Below are positions 41,254-50,250 of a stretch of DNA of 64,000 nucleotides, one piece after another. The notes beneath the pieces are model-generated. The model was not told the DNA's origin and ran no database searches. It saw only the letters and a list, made by a program, of their open reading frames with translations. Position 1 is the first letter of the stretch. Each line of letters opens with the position of its first letter. This DNA comes from Azospirillum brasilense (GTDB lineage Bacteria > Pseudomonadota > Alphaproteobacteria > Azospirillales > Azospirillaceae). The stretch covers positions 558,001-622,000 of the forward strand of contig NZ_CP032349.1 of NCBI RefSeq assembly GCF_005222205.1. The letters are read 5' to 3'. The translations under genes were made by a program, and so were the position numbers.

Positions 41254-42201
41254 ATGAGGATTTGTGTGGCGGGCGCCGCGGGCGCCTTCGGCGTGAAGCA
41301 TCTGGAGGCGGTCGCCGCCATCGACGGCATCGAGGTGGTCTCGGTGGTCGGCGGCGAGCCGGACGACATCGAGGGCTTCGCCAAGGCGCGCGGCATCCCG
41401 CATTGGACCAAGGATCTGGCCGAGAGCCTGGAGCGGACCGACGTGGAGGCGGTGATCCTCGCCACCCCGACGCCGGTGCACGCCACCCAGGCGATCCAGT
41501 GCCTGGAGGCCGGCAAGCATGTGCTGGTGGAAATCCCGATGGCCGACAATCTGGCCGACGCGGAACGGCTGGTCGCGGCGCAGCGAGCCAGCGGCCTCGT
41601 CGCCATGGCCGGTCACACGCGGCGCTTCAACCCCAGCCACCAGTGGATCCGCAACCGGGTCCAGGCGGGCGAGCTGACGATCCAGCAGATGGACGTGCAG
41701 ACCTATTTCTTCCGCCGCTCCAACATGAACGCGCTGGGCAAGCCGCGGACCTGGACCGACCATCTGCTGTGGCACCACGCCTGCCACACGGTGGACCTGT
41801 TCCAGTACCAGACCGGCGAGGTCGCCAGCCAGGTACACGCCCTGCAGGGGCCGACGCACCCTCAGCTCGGCATCGCCATGGACATGAGCATCGGCATGAA
41901 GGTGCCGTCCGGGGCGATCTGCACCCTGTCGCTGTCCTTCAACAACGACGGGCCGCTGGGCACCTTCTTCCGCTACATCTGCGATAATGGGACCTACATC
42001 GCCCGCTACGACGATCTGTACGACGGCAAGGACAACAAGATCGATCTCAGCGGCCTCACCGTGTCGACCAACGGCATCGAGCTGATCGACCGCGAGTTCT
42101 TCGCCGCCATCCGCGACGGGCGCGAGCCCAACGCCAGCGTGGCCCAGTGCCTGCCGGCCATGCGGACGCTCGACCGGCTGGAGACGTCGCTGAGCGCCTG
42201 A
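41254..42201 (+). CDS. ligC: 4-Carboxy-2-hydroxymuconate-6-semialdehyde dehydrogenase
   Basis: Gfo/Idh/MocA-family NAD(P) dehydrogenase, 315 aa, the length of Sphingobium LigC. It oxidises the hemiacetal form of the LigAB product to 2-pyrone-4,6-dicarboxylate. Seen: Rossmann motif GAAGAFGVKH at residues 7-16, the family E-I-P-M after strand 5, HTRRFNPSHQ and WHHACHTVDLF, which carries the catalytic His. GGGAGAGGAC precedes the ATG. Divergent from galB, it heads a rightward run with the MFS symporter 95 nt downstream. A generic Gfo/Idh enzyme is possible, but the complete pathway around it makes LigC very likely. Confidence 0.93.
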   Translation: MRICVAGAAGAFGVKHLEAVAAIDGIEVVSVVGGEPDDIEGFAKARGIPHWTKDLAESLERTDVEAVILATPTPVHATQAIQCLEAGKHVLVEIPMADNLADAERLVAAQRASGLVAMAGHTRRFNPSHQWIRNRVQAGELTIQQMDVQTYFFRRSNMNALGKPRTWTDHLLWHHACHTVDLFQYQTGEVASQVHALQGPTHPQLGIAMDMSIGMKVPSGAICTLSLSFNNDGPLGTFFRYICDNGTYIARYDDLYDGKDNKIDLSGLTVSTNGIELIDREFFAAIRDGREPNASVAQCLPAMRTLDRLETSLSA

Positions 42202-42296
42202 GCAGGGACAGCGTGAGGCCGCAATTCCCAAAACCAAGAAGACGGGACGCAAAACAAAAAAACGCCCCGTGACGAGTCCCCCCGAGGAGGAAACCC

Positions 42297-43661
42297 ATGC
42301 CAACCGCGCGCAGCGTCGACGTCCAAGCCTTTCTCAACGAGCACCCCTTTTCGCGATACCAATGGCTGGTGTTCGCGCTGTGCTTCTTCATCGTCCTTCT
42401 GGACGGTTTCGACACGGCGGCCATCGGCTACATCGCCCCGTCGCTGACGACGGAATGGGGCATCGCGCGGCCGGCTCTGGCGCCGGTGCTGAGCGCGGCG
42501 CTGTTCGGGCTGGCTTTTGGCGCCCTGTCCGCCGGGCCCCTGGCCGACCGCTTCGGCCGCAAGGCGATCCTGATCGGGTCGGTCCTGGTCATCGGCGCCG
42601 CCTGCCTGACCTCCGCCTTCTCGGCGAACCTTGACCAACTCGTCATGCTGCGCTTCGTCACCGGGCTCGGGCTGGGGGCGGCGATGCCCAACGCCGTCAC
42701 GCTGATGAGCGAATACTGCCCCGAGGGGCGGCGGGCCATGGTCACCAACGCCATGTTCTGCGGCTTCCCGCTCGGCGCGGCCTTCGGCGGCTTCCTCGCC
42801 GCCTGGATGATCCCGCTGTGGGGCTGGCGCAGCGTGCTGGTGCTGGGCGGGATCGCGCCGCTGGTCCTGGCGGCGGTGCTGCTGGTCCTGCTGCCGGAAT
42901 CGGTCCGCTATATGGTCGCCCACAACCACCCGGTGGAGCGCATCCGCGCCGTGCTGCGCCGCATCTCCGAGACGGCGGCCGGGGCGGCCGGCTTCGTGAT
43001 GACCGAGAAGACCCCGGCGACCAAGACGCGGAACGGCATCGCGGTCGTGCTGTCCCGCGGCTATCTGGTCGGTTCGGTGATGCTGTGGGTCGCCTATTTC
43101 ATGGGGCTGGTGATCTTCTACGCGCTCATCAACTGGATGCCGATCCTGTTCAAGGACGCCGGGCTGGCGCCGCGCGACGCCGCGCTGATCGCCGCGCTGT
43201 TCCCGCTGGGCGGCGTCGGGGCCGTGCTGTCGGGCTGGCTGATGGACCGCTTCAACGCCAACCGGATCATCGCCTTCGGCTTCGTGCTGACCTACGGCGC
43301 CGTCTACGCCATCGGGCAGGTGGCCGGGAACCTCGGGCTGCTGGTGGTCACGGTCTTCGCGGCGGGCACCATCATGAACACCGCCCAGACCTCGCTACCG
43401 GCGCTGGCCGCCAGCTTCTACCCGACCCACGGGCGGGCCACCGGCGTGGCGTGGATGCTGGGGCTGGGCCGCTTCGGCGGGATCGGCGGCTCGTTCCTGG
43501 TCGCCGAGCTGGCCCGCCAACAACTCGACTTCACCAGCATCTTCGCCATCGTTGCCGTTCCGGGTCTGGTCGCCGCCTTGGCCCTGCTGGTCAAGCAGTT
43601 CGTCCATCCCGAGGACCGGTCGAGCGGCACGGGCCGGACCGTCGAAGCCCTGGGGCATTGA
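42297..43661 (+). CDS. MFS aromatic acid:H+ symporter (AAHS family, PcaK-like)
   Basis: Twelve-helix importer (454 aa) of an aromatic acid such as PCA or 4-hydroxybenzoate. The AAHS signature DGFDTAAIGY is in helix 1, and GPLADRFGRK occupies the helix 2-3 loop, with acidic residues that PcaK needs. It also has LPESVRYM before the central loop. It starts 95 nt after ligC with a GAGGAGGAAA site, so it is probably in the same transcript. It provides a second, proton-driven uptake route next to the ABC transporter downstream. Exact substrate not visible. Confidence 0.92.
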   Translation: MPTARSVDVQAFLNEHPFSRYQWLVFALCFFIVLLDGFDTAAIGYIAPSLTTEWGIARPALAPVLSAALFGLAFGALSAGPLADRFGRKAILIGSVLVIGAACLTSAFSANLDQLVMLRFVTGLGLGAAMPNAVTLMSEYCPEGRRAMVTNAMFCGFPLGAAFGGFLAAWMIPLWGWRSVLVLGGIAPLVLAAVLLVLLPESVRYMVAHNHPVERIRAVLRRISETAAGAAGFVMTEKTPATKTRNGIAVVLSRGYLVGSVMLWVAYFMGLVIFYALINWMPILFKDAGLAPRDAALIAALFPLGGVGAVLSGWLMDRFNANRIIAFGFVLTYGAVYAIGQVAGNLGLLVVTVFAAGTIMNTAQTSLPALAASFYPTHGRATGVAWMLGLGRFGGIGGSFLVAELARQQLDFTSIFAIVAVPGLVAALALLVKQFVHPEDRSSGTGRTVEALGH

Positions 43662-43674
43662 GTTTTACTATAGA
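43656..43674 (-). promoter_or_regulatory. T-N11-A motif at the MFS stop, upstream of the ABC operon
   Basis: CATTGAGTTTTACTATAGA overlaps the stop codon of the MFS gene. It matches the 29781 and 40872 copies at most positions and lies in inverse orientation to the copy 81 nt downstream. Candidate distal LysR site. Confidence 0.5.
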
Positions 43675-43754
43675 CCACCCCTAGGCTTTGCGGCTTGGCA
43701 CCCTCGGTCTCTGGTTCATGTCCCCATGCTGCATTGCGGCGGCGCTCCGGACGT

Positions 43755-43771
43755 TATTCAAAAAACGAATG
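43755..43771 (+). promoter_or_regulatory. T-N11-A motif upstream of the ABC binding protein gene
   Basis: TATTCAAAAAACGAATG, 156 nt before the binding-protein ATG. Contains the near-palindrome ATTC-N7-GAAT, a good LysR box. The rest of the 266-nt gap (43662-43927) shows no gene. Confidence 0.5.
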
Positions 43772-43927
43772 GCGCCTTCGCCCAACGAATGAGCGCAGCG
43801 CTGCGATCACTGATATCCCTGCTGTGGTGACGGTATCGGCGGCCTGCGCATCCGGCCCCGGCGAACGCCAAGACGCCCCCCAATCAACGACGAAAAAGCA
43901 CGGGGGCTTTCAAAACGAGGAGGAAAC

Positions 43928-45124
43928 ATGTCCGGATTATTTCGCAAGGCCCTGCTGGGCACGGCCTTCCTGTGCGCCTTCGGGGTCGGAGGCAACGCCG
44001 GTTCGGCCTGGGCCGACACGATCAAGGTCGGGGTGATCGCGCCGTTCTCCGGCCCCTTCGCCACGGTCGGCCAGACTTTCAAGCAGGCCATCGAGGTCTA
44101 TCAGGCCCAGCATGGCAAGACGGTCGCCGGCAACACGGTGGAGTTCGTCTACAAGGACCTCGATCAGGCCAACCCGGCGCAGAGCAAGGCGCTGGCCCAG
44201 GAGCTGGTGGTCAAGGAGAAGGTCGGCTACCTCGCCGGCTTCTTCTTCACGCCAGACGCGCTGGCGGTCGCCCCGCTGATCGACGAGGCGAACATCCCCT
44301 GCGTGATCTTCAACGCCGCGACCTCCGCCATCACCGAGAAGTCGCCGCGCTACGTCCGCACCTCCTTCACCCTGTGGCAGAACACCGTGCCGCTGGCCGA
44401 GCACGTCGCCAAGCAGGGCATCCGCAAGGTGGCCACGGCCGTCAGCGACTATGGCCCCGGCATCGACGGCGAGACCGCCTTCAAGCAGACCTTCGAGAAG
44501 TCCGGCGGCAAGGTGGTCGACAGCATCCGCATGCCGCTGAAGTCCACCGACTTCGCCCCCTTCATGCAGCGCATCAAGGATTCCGGGGCGGAGGCCATCT
44601 ACGCCTTCCTGCCCGCCGGCCCGACGACGCTGGGCTTCGCCCGGGCCTTCAGCGACACCGGCCTGAAGGCCGCGGGGATCAGGTTCTTCGGCCCCGGCGA
44701 CATCACGCAGGAACCGGACCTGCTGGTGCTCGGCGACGCGGCGGTCGGCATCACCACGACCTTCAACTACAGCCAGGCCCACGAGTCCGACCTGAACCGC
44801 CAGTTCCTCGCCAAGCACAAGGAGCTGTTCGGCGCGTCCGACATCGTCACCTTCACCTCGGTCGGCGCCTATGACGGCGCGCACGTCATCTACCGTATGG
44901 TCGAGGCGACGGGCGGCAAGAGCGACGGGGCGAAGGCGGTGGAGGCGGTCAAGGGCATGGCCTGGGAAAGCCCGCGCGGGCCGGTGCGGATCGACCCGGA
45001 GTCCCGCCACATCACCCAGACCATCTACCTGCGCGTGACCGAGCGCAAGGACGGCCGGCTGCAGAACACCGAGGTCGCCGGCTTCCCCGACCAGCCCGAC
45101 TACGGCTTCAAGGCCGGCAAATAG
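43928..45124 (+). CDS. ABC transporter substrate-binding protein (LivK-type, type I periplasmic)
   Basis: Periplasmic ligand-binding protein, 398 aa, with a signal peptide (about 1-29, ending GSAWA-D). The fold begins IKVGVIAPFSGPFATVG, the classic branched-chain-amino-acid-type receptor start, and includes GYLAGFFFTPDALAVAPL and the two-lobe length. Many members bind aromatic acids rather than amino acids. Its place directly after ligC-MFS, with a pathway-type motif upstream, argues for PCA or a benzoate/phenylpropanoid as ligand (inference). A GC-rich hairpin follows the stop, typical where the binding protein is made in excess over the membrane parts. Confidence 0.92.
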   Translation: MSGLFRKALLGTAFLCAFGVGGNAGSAWADTIKVGVIAPFSGPFATVGQTFKQAIEVYQAQHGKTVAGNTVEFVYKDLDQANPAQSKALAQELVVKEKVGYLAGFFFTPDALAVAPLIDEANIPCVIFNAATSAITEKSPRYVRTSFTLWQNTVPLAEHVAKQGIRKVATAVSDYGPGIDGETAFKQTFEKSGGKVVDSIRMPLKSTDFAPFMQRIKDSGAEAIYAFLPAGPTTLGFARAFSDTGLKAAGIRFFGPGDITQEPDLLVLGDAAVGITTTFNYSQAHESDLNRQFLAKHKELFGASDIVTFTSVGAYDGAHVIYRMVEATGGKSDGAKAVEAVKGMAWESPRGPVRIDPESRHITQTIYLRVTERKDGRLQNTEVAGFPDQPDYGFKAGK

Positions 45125-45134
45125 GACCATCGAC

Positions 45135-45161
45135 GGCCCCTCCTCCCAAGGGGAGGGGGCC
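45135..45161 (+). other. Intercistronic hairpin after the binding protein gene
   Basis: GGCCCCTCCTCCC pairs imperfectly with GGGGAGGGGGCC around a short AA loop in the 57-nt gap before the permease. Without a T-run it is likely an mRNA-stabilising or partial-termination element giving more binding protein than permease. Confidence 0.5.
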
Positions 45162-45181
45162 CGTCCGCGCTGGAGTTCCTG

Positions 45182-46051
45182 ATGGAAACGCTTTTCGGCA
45201 TCGTGGTGGATGGGGTCGCCTATGGGATGATCCTGTTCATCATCTCCGTCGGCCTGTCGGTCACGCTCGGCCTGATGCGCGTGGTCAACCTCGCGCACGG
45301 CGCCTTTGCCATGGTCGCCGGCTACGTCGCCTCCTACGCCGCGCAGGGGCTGGGCTTGCCTTACGCCGTGGGGCTGGTGGCGGCGATCCTGTTCACCGTG
45401 CTCGCCACGCTGCCGCTGGAGAAGCTGCTGTACCGGCGCATTTACGGCTCCGCCAACGAGCTGGCCCAGGTGCTGCTGACCATCGGCCTGACCTTCGTCA
45501 TCGTCGCCGGGATCAACTACCTGTTCGGCCCGACGCTGAAGCGCATCCCGCTGCCGGACGCGCTGCTCGGCACCGTGGCGATCGGGCCGAAGTCGATCCC
45601 GGTGCACCGCGCCTTCGTCATCGCCATGGGGGCGGCGACCGTGCTGGGCCTGTGGTGGCTGCTGGAGCGCACCGATTTCGGCATCAAGCTGCGCGCCGCC
45701 GTGGACGACCCGAACATGGCCGCGGCGCTGGGCATCCGGACGGAGCGCCTCTACACCGCGACCTTCGCGCTGGGCACCGGGCTGGCGGCGCTGGGCGGCG
45801 TGCTGGGGGCGGAGTTGCTGCCGCTGGAGCCCTATTACGCCATCCGCTACATCGTCCTGTTCCTGGCGGTGGTCGCCGTTGGCGGGGCGGGCAACATCCT
45901 CGGCTCCGCCGCCGCCGCCCTGGCGCTGGGCATCGTGGACACGGCGGGCAAGTACCTGATCCCCAGCTTCGGCGAGTTCTTCTTCTACGCCGCGCTGATC
46001 CTGATCCTGTTCCGCTGGCCGCACGGCTTCTTCCAGGGGAGGGCGGCCTGA
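45182..46051 (+). CDS. ABC transporter permease, LivH type
   Basis: Inner-membrane subunit of 289 aa with about eight helices. Family features: GLSVTLGLMRVVNLAHGAFAM near residue 22 and the EAA-like RAAVDDPNMAAALGI cytoplasmic loop near 175 that docks the ATPases. It forms the channel with the LivM-type protein. Its TGA overlaps the next start as TGATG. Substrate is as for the binding protein. Confidence 0.93.
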   Translation: METLFGIVVDGVAYGMILFIISVGLSVTLGLMRVVNLAHGAFAMVAGYVASYAAQGLGLPYAVGLVAAILFTVLATLPLEKLLYRRIYGSANELAQVLLTIGLTFVIVAGINYLFGPTLKRIPLPDALLGTVAIGPKSIPVHRAFVIAMGAATVLGLWWLLERTDFGIKLRAAVDDPNMAAALGIRTERLYTATFALGTGLAALGGVLGAELLPLEPYYAIRYIVLFLAVVAVGGAGNILGSAAAALALGIVDTAGKYLIPSFGEFFFYAALILILFRWPHGFFQGRAA

Positions 46052-47064
46052 TGAACGGACGTCACACGGGCGCGGTGGCCATCGATCCGTCTCCGCAGGT
46101 CTCCGCGCGCGAGCCCTGGTTCCGCCGGGCGCTCGGCGGGGCCGCGGTTCCGCTGCTCGCCGCCGCCGGGCTGGCCGCCTTCTGGCTGTTTCCCAACGAT
46201 CTCGGCCTGATGACGCGGATCGCCGCGACGGCGCTCTACGTCCTGTCGCTCGACCTCGTGCTCGGCTTCGGCGGCATCGCCACGCTGGGGCACGCGGCGA
46301 TGTTCGGCACCGGGGCCTACGCCGCCGGCATCGCCGCGGTGCATCTGGTGAGCGACCCGCTCGTCCTGCTCGCCGTCGGCGGTCTGGCCGGCGGTCTGGT
46401 CGCCCTGGTCACCGGCGCGCTGATCCTGCACGCGCGCGGCCTGACGCTGCTGATGCTGACCATCGCGGTGGTGCAGATCGTCCAGGAGGTGGTCAACAAG
46501 GCGCGCGACCTCACCGGCGGCAGCGACGGCCTGTCGGGCATCGAGCCCAGCCCGCTGTTCGGCCTGTTCCGCTTCGACATGTTCGGGCGCACCTCCTACC
46601 TGTTCGCGCTGGCGGTGCTTCTGATCGGCTTCCTGGTGGCGCGGCGCATCGTCCGCTCGCCCTTCGGGCTGGCCTGCCGGGGGGTGAAGGAGGACCCGCT
46701 GCGCGTCGCCGCCCTGGGTGGTTCGCCGCGCCGCTATCTGGTCACGCTCTACGCCGTCGCCGGGGTGTTCGCCGGTGTGGCCGGGGCGCTGACCGCGGTG
46801 ACCAGCGGCATCGTCGGGCTGGACAGCGTCAGCTTCTCCTGGTCGGCGGAGGCGCTGGTCATGCTGGTGCTCGGCGGCGCCGGGCGGCTCGTCGGCGCCA
46901 TCATCGGCACGGTGGCCTTCATGACGATCCATCACGTGATGGCCGCGATCGATCCCTTCCACTGGATGCTGTTCATCGGCCTGTTCCTGATGGGGACCGT
47001 GCTGTTCCTGCCGGGAGGCATCGCCTCGCTCGCCGACCGTTTCATAAAGGGGAACCGGGCATGA
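46051..47064 (+). CDS. ABC transporter permease, LivM type
   Basis: Second membrane subunit, 337 aa, with a cytoplasmic N-terminus of about 30 residues and some ten hydrophobic helices. Seen: LDLVLGFGGIATLGHAAMFG, typical of LivM, and the ATPase-docking loop GLACRGVKEDPLRVAALG near residue 205. It overlaps livH by 1 nt and livG by 4 nt (ATGA), so translation is coupled throughout. Confidence 0.93.
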   Translation: MNGRHTGAVAIDPSPQVSAREPWFRRALGGAAVPLLAAAGLAAFWLFPNDLGLMTRIAATALYVLSLDLVLGFGGIATLGHAAMFGTGAYAAGIAAVHLVSDPLVLLAVGGLAGGLVALVTGALILHARGLTLLMLTIAVVQIVQEVVNKARDLTGGSDGLSGIEPSPLFGLFRFDMFGRTSYLFALAVLLIGFLVARRIVRSPFGLACRGVKEDPLRVAALGGSPRRYLVTLYAVAGVFAGVAGALTAVTSGIVGLDSVSFSWSAEALVMLVLGGAGRLVGAIIGTVAFMTIHHVMAAIDPFHWMLFIGLFLMGTVLFLPGGIASLADRFIKGNRA

Positions 47065-47819
47065 CCGCGCTTCTCGACGTTCAAGGGCTGAGCAAGAATT
47101 TCGACGGCTTGCAGGTGTCGGCCGACATCACGCTGGCGCTCCATCCCGGCGAGCGCTGCGCGCTGATCGGGCCGAACGGGGCGGGCAAGACGACCTTCGT
47201 CAATCTGGTGACCGGCGTGCTGGCGCCCAGCGCCGGCACCATCCGGCTGGCCGGGCAGGACGTCACCCGGCTGCCGGCCCAGGCGCGGGTGCGCCTCGGC
47301 CTGATCCGCTCCTTTCAGGTGGCGCGGCTGTTCCGTTCGATGACGGTGCGCGAGCATCTGGAGCTGGCCGTTCTGGAGCGCGAGCGGAGGACCTTCCGCC
47401 TCTTCGCCTCGGTCCGGCGCGCGCCGGGGCTGGCCGACGAGGTGGCCGGCCTGCTCGATGGCATGGGGCTGATCCCGATGGCGGACACCGCCATCGGGGC
47501 GCTGGCCTACGGGCAGCAGCGTCTTCTGGAGATCGCGCTGGCGCTCGCGTTGAAACCGAAACTCCTGATCCTCGACGAGCCGGCGGCCGGCGTGCCGCAT
47601 TCGGAAAGCCACCGCATCCTCGACGCGCTGGACCGTCTGCCGGCCGATCTGGCCGTGCTGATGATCGAGCACGACATGGATCTGGTCTTCCGCTTCGCCA
47701 AGCGGATCGTTGTTCTGGCGCAGGGCCGCCTGCTGTGCAGCGGCACGGCACGGGAGATCGCCACCGATCCGCGCGTCCGCGAAGTCTATCTGGGGAGCCG
47801 GGCCAATGCGCCGCACTGA
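47061..47819 (+). CDS. ABC transporter ATP-binding protein, LivG type
   Basis: Cytoplasmic ATPase (252 aa). Walker A GPNGAGKTT, the LivG-specific variant signature LAYGQQR in place of LSGGQ, Walker B LLILDEPAAG, and switch His in MIEHDMDLVF. It pairs with the LivF-type ATPase whose gene overlaps its 3' end by 14 nt. ATG overlaps the livM stop. Confidence 0.94.
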   Translation: MTALLDVQGLSKNFDGLQVSADITLALHPGERCALIGPNGAGKTTFVNLVTGVLAPSAGTIRLAGQDVTRLPAQARVRLGLIRSFQVARLFRSMTVREHLELAVLERERRTFRLFASVRRAPGLADEVAGLLDGMGLIPMADTAIGALAYGQQRLLEIALALALKPKLLILDEPAAGVPHSESHRILDALDRLPADLAVLMIEHDMDLVFRFAKRIVVLAQGRLLCSGTAREIATDPRVREVYLGSRANAPH

Positions 47820-48516
47820 AGGGACGCTGGAAGTCACCGGCCTGACCGCCGGCTATGGCGAGACCCGCATCGTCGAAGGGCTGTCCTTCACTGTGCCGGC
47901 GGGCGGGCGGCTGGCCCTGCTGGGCCGCAACGGCATGGGCAAGACCACGACGCTGGCCACTCTGGTCGGGCAGACGACGCGGCACGCCGGCAGCATCCGG
48001 CTGGACGGCGTCGAGCTGGGCGGCCTCACCTCCTCGGCACGGGCGGCGGCCGGGCTGGGCTATGTGCCGCAGACGCGCGACATTTTCCGTTCGCTGACGG
48101 TGGAGGAGAATCTGGTCACCGGGCTGAAGGGCCGGCCGCGCTCGGCCCTGGAGGAGGCCTACGCGCTGTTTCCCCGCCTGAAGGAGCGGCGGGGCAACGG
48201 CGGGGGCGCGCTCTCCGGCGGCGAGCAGCAGATGCTGTCGGTCGCCCGCGCCCTGCTCGGCCGGCCGACGGTGCTGCTGCTCGACGAGCCGCTGGAGGGC
48301 CTGGCTCCGGTGATCTGCGACCAGCTGATGCAGGCGCTGGCGCAGTTGACCGTCACCCTGATCCTAGTGGAGCAGCAGGTGGACCGCGCCCTGGACTTCG
48401 CGCAGAGCGCGGTGATCCTCGAACGCGGTCAGGTGGTGCATGAGGGGGCGGCCGCCGCTCTGCGGGACGACCACGCCCTCATGGAGCGGCACCTCGGCGT
48501 CGCGCTGGCGGCGTGA
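47806..48516 (+). CDS. ABC transporter ATP-binding protein, LivF type
   Basis: Second ATPase (236 aa). Walker A GRNGMGKTT (Met is typical of LivF), signature LSGGEQQML, Walker B LLLDEPLEGLAP, and LVEQQVDRAL where most have LVEQ-x-A. The start at 47806 lies inside livG, in another frame. It closes the five-gene ABC operon and the aromatic island; the next gene converges, with 11 nt between stops and no obvious terminator. Confidence 0.94.
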   Translation: MRRTEGTLEVTGLTAGYGETRIVEGLSFTVPAGGRLALLGRNGMGKTTTLATLVGQTTRHAGSIRLDGVELGGLTSSARAAAGLGYVPQTRDIFRSLTVEENLVTGLKGRPRSALEEAYALFPRLKERRGNGGGALSGGEQQMLSVARALLGRPTVLLLDEPLEGLAPVICDQLMQALAQLTVTLILVEQQVDRALDFAQSAVILERGQVVHEGAAAALRDDHALMERHLGVALAA

Positions 48517-48527
48517 GGGTTACGGCA

Positions 48528-49595
48528 TCAATCGGCGCTGACCGTCCGGTCCGCCGGCCCCGTGCCGACGATGCGGACCCACAGGTCCTGCCAAGCCGTC
48601 CGCGAGGCGTCACGGGGAGTCTGGAAGGTCTCCACCGGACCCGCCAGCCTCCCCGCCGGGTCGACGACGGCCCGGATGCCCCAGAAGCCGAGCGATGAGA
48701 CACCCGGCATGCCGTAGCGATGGTCGAGCGCCTGGACCAGAGTGTTCCCGGATTCCAGCGGCTGTTCGCGCCAGATGAGATTGTCCATCGAGAACCAGCG
48801 GAAGACCTCGGCCTCCGGAGTCGCCGCGACCGCCGCGATGGCCGGCGAGCGCTGCCGCTCGAACCGCTCCCACTGGATCTTCCCGTCGCTCAGCACGGAG
48901 TGGAAGCCGACCAGCACCGCGTCCGGCGTTTCCGCCACCACCCGGCGCAGCACCGGCTGGAACAGGGTCGGGTAGGCCGTCACTTCCGTGGTCACGCCGA
49001 CCTGGGCCTTGGCAAGCGCCTCGACGCGGTCGTTGATGGCCCAACCGCCGAGCGTGTAGGCCGTCACCAGGATCAGCGCCGCGCCCGCGATGTCCTGCGC
49101 CAGGGCCGCCCGCTTGCGGAGCGCGACGCCGGCCACCAGCGAGACCAGCAGGATCAGGCTGTAGATCGGGTCGATGATCGGCATCGCGTTGATCGCGAAG
49201 CGCGTGGTGGTGAGCGGGTAGAGCCACTGCGTGCCGTAGGACGTGAAGACGTCGATCACCGGGTGGGTCATCAGCGCCAGGATGGCCAGCCAGATCCAGG
49301 CGCGCCGCGCCTCGCCGTCGCCGGACGGGCTGTCCGGGCCATGGCGCCGGCGCTGCCAGCGCCAGACCAGCCAGCCGAGCAGAAGCCCGGCAACCGGGCC
49401 GAACAGGATCGAATGGGTCAGGCCGCGGTGATGGACCCAGTTGGCGAAGGGGCCGCCGATCCAGCCGGCGGCGACGTCGAGGTCGGGGATCAGCGCGATG
49501 CCCGCGCCGACGGCCAGCGCGCGGCGGCCCAGCCGGCGGCGGAAGCCGGCCTGCGCGACCGTGGCCCCGAGAAGCATTTGGGTGACGGTGTCCAT
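48528..49595 (-). CDS. YdjM-like inner-membrane metal-dependent hydrolase family protein
   Basis: Membrane protein of 355 aa. The N-terminal half resembles YdjM/DUF457: IPDLDV near residue 36, HHRGLTHSILFG near 55-66, and THPVIDVFTSYGTQWLYP near 110, giving conserved His/Asp in a membrane context. Five or so helices precede a soluble, probably periplasmic C-terminal part of about 150 residues (PTLFQPVLRRVVAETPDAV onward). Family proteins are SOS-induced membrane proteins in E. coli and of unclear activity elsewhere. No LexA-type box was recognised here. It stands alone between the ABC operon and the response regulator, 30 nt downstream of the latter's stop. Confidence 0.82.
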   Translation of the reverse strand: MDTVTQMLLGATVAQAGFRRRLGRRALAVGAGIALIPDLDVAAGWIGGPFANWVHHRGLTHSILFGPVAGLLLGWLVWRWQRRRHGPDSPSGDGEARRAWIWLAILALMTHPVIDVFTSYGTQWLYPLTTTRFAINAMPIIDPIYSLILLVSLVAGVALRKRAALAQDIAGAALILVTAYTLGGWAINDRVEALAKAQVGVTTEVTAYPTLFQPVLRRVVAETPDAVLVGFHSVLSDGKIQWERFERQRSPAIAAVAATPEAEVFRWFSMDNLIWREQPLESGNTLVQALDHRYGMPGVSSLGFWGIRAVVDPAGRLAGPVETFQTPRDASRTAWQDLWVRIVGTGPADRTVSAD

Positions 49596-49625
49596 GGTCC
49601 CTGGTGATGTGGTGATGCGCTGGCG

Positions 49626-50012
49626 TCAGGCGCCGGGGGCGACCGCCAGCATCCTCTTCAACGCGCCGGAGATCTCCTCGACGCGCACCGGCTTGGGCAT
49701 GATCGCGATGGGCTCCGGGAAACTCACCTTCAGCTTCTCGGAAACCTCGCCGGTGGCGTAGCCGCTGACCACCACGACGGGCAGGCCGGGCTCCTCGCTC
49801 CGCAGATTGCGGATCAGCTCGTCGCCGGCCATCACCGGCATTTTGAGGTCGGTGACCAGGGCGTCGAAGGAATCGTCCCGCCAGATGTCCAGGGCCTCCT
49901 GGCCATTGAAGGCCGTGGTGACCCGGAACCCCTCGTCCATCAGGCCATGCTCCAGCGCCATGATCGCGATGGCTTCATCGTCGACCAGCAGGATGTGGCG
50001 GGGTTCGGTCAT
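49626..50012 (-). CDS. Single-domain response regulator (CheY-like receiver)
   Basis: Receiver-only protein of 128 aa. The acidic pair is D11-D12 (LLVDDEA), the phosphoacceptor D55 (VTDLKMP), the switch residues S83 (VVSGYA) and K107 (PKPV). No output domain, so it acts by protein contact or as a phosphate sink. It is divergent from the HisKA_2-type sensor kinase, a likely partner. The 238-nt gap between them (50013-50250) shows no clear promoter consensus. Confidence 0.9.
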   Translation of the reverse strand: MTEPRHILLVDDEAIAIMALEHGLMDEGFRVTTAFNGQEALDIWRDDSFDALVTDLKMPVMAGDELIRNLRSEEPGLPVVVVSGYATGEVSEKLKVSFPEPIAIMPKPVRVEEISGALKRMLAVAPGA

Positions 50013-50250
50013 GGCGGATCACCGTACAGAGTAAACACAGTCCTGGGTGCGGGACGATGCGGTCCAGCTCCAGGTACGATTGTAACCGGCGACGCGATGA
50101 AAAACAAAGCTGAACGGGCTATGGTTGTTTCTTCGGCCATTTTGGGGGCCTCTACCCCTTGTTCGTTCGGCGGGGATGTGTGCATTCTTCCTGCTGCGAA
50201 CCGGCAGGGCGGCGCCGGGCGAAGCCTTCACCAATGGAAGACCTGCGACC

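Noticed and set aside
43937-46024. 695-codon minus-strand frame opposite the ABC binding protein and permease genes
   Set aside because: Same antisense composition; the plus strand has signal peptide, membrane helices and coupled gene overlaps.
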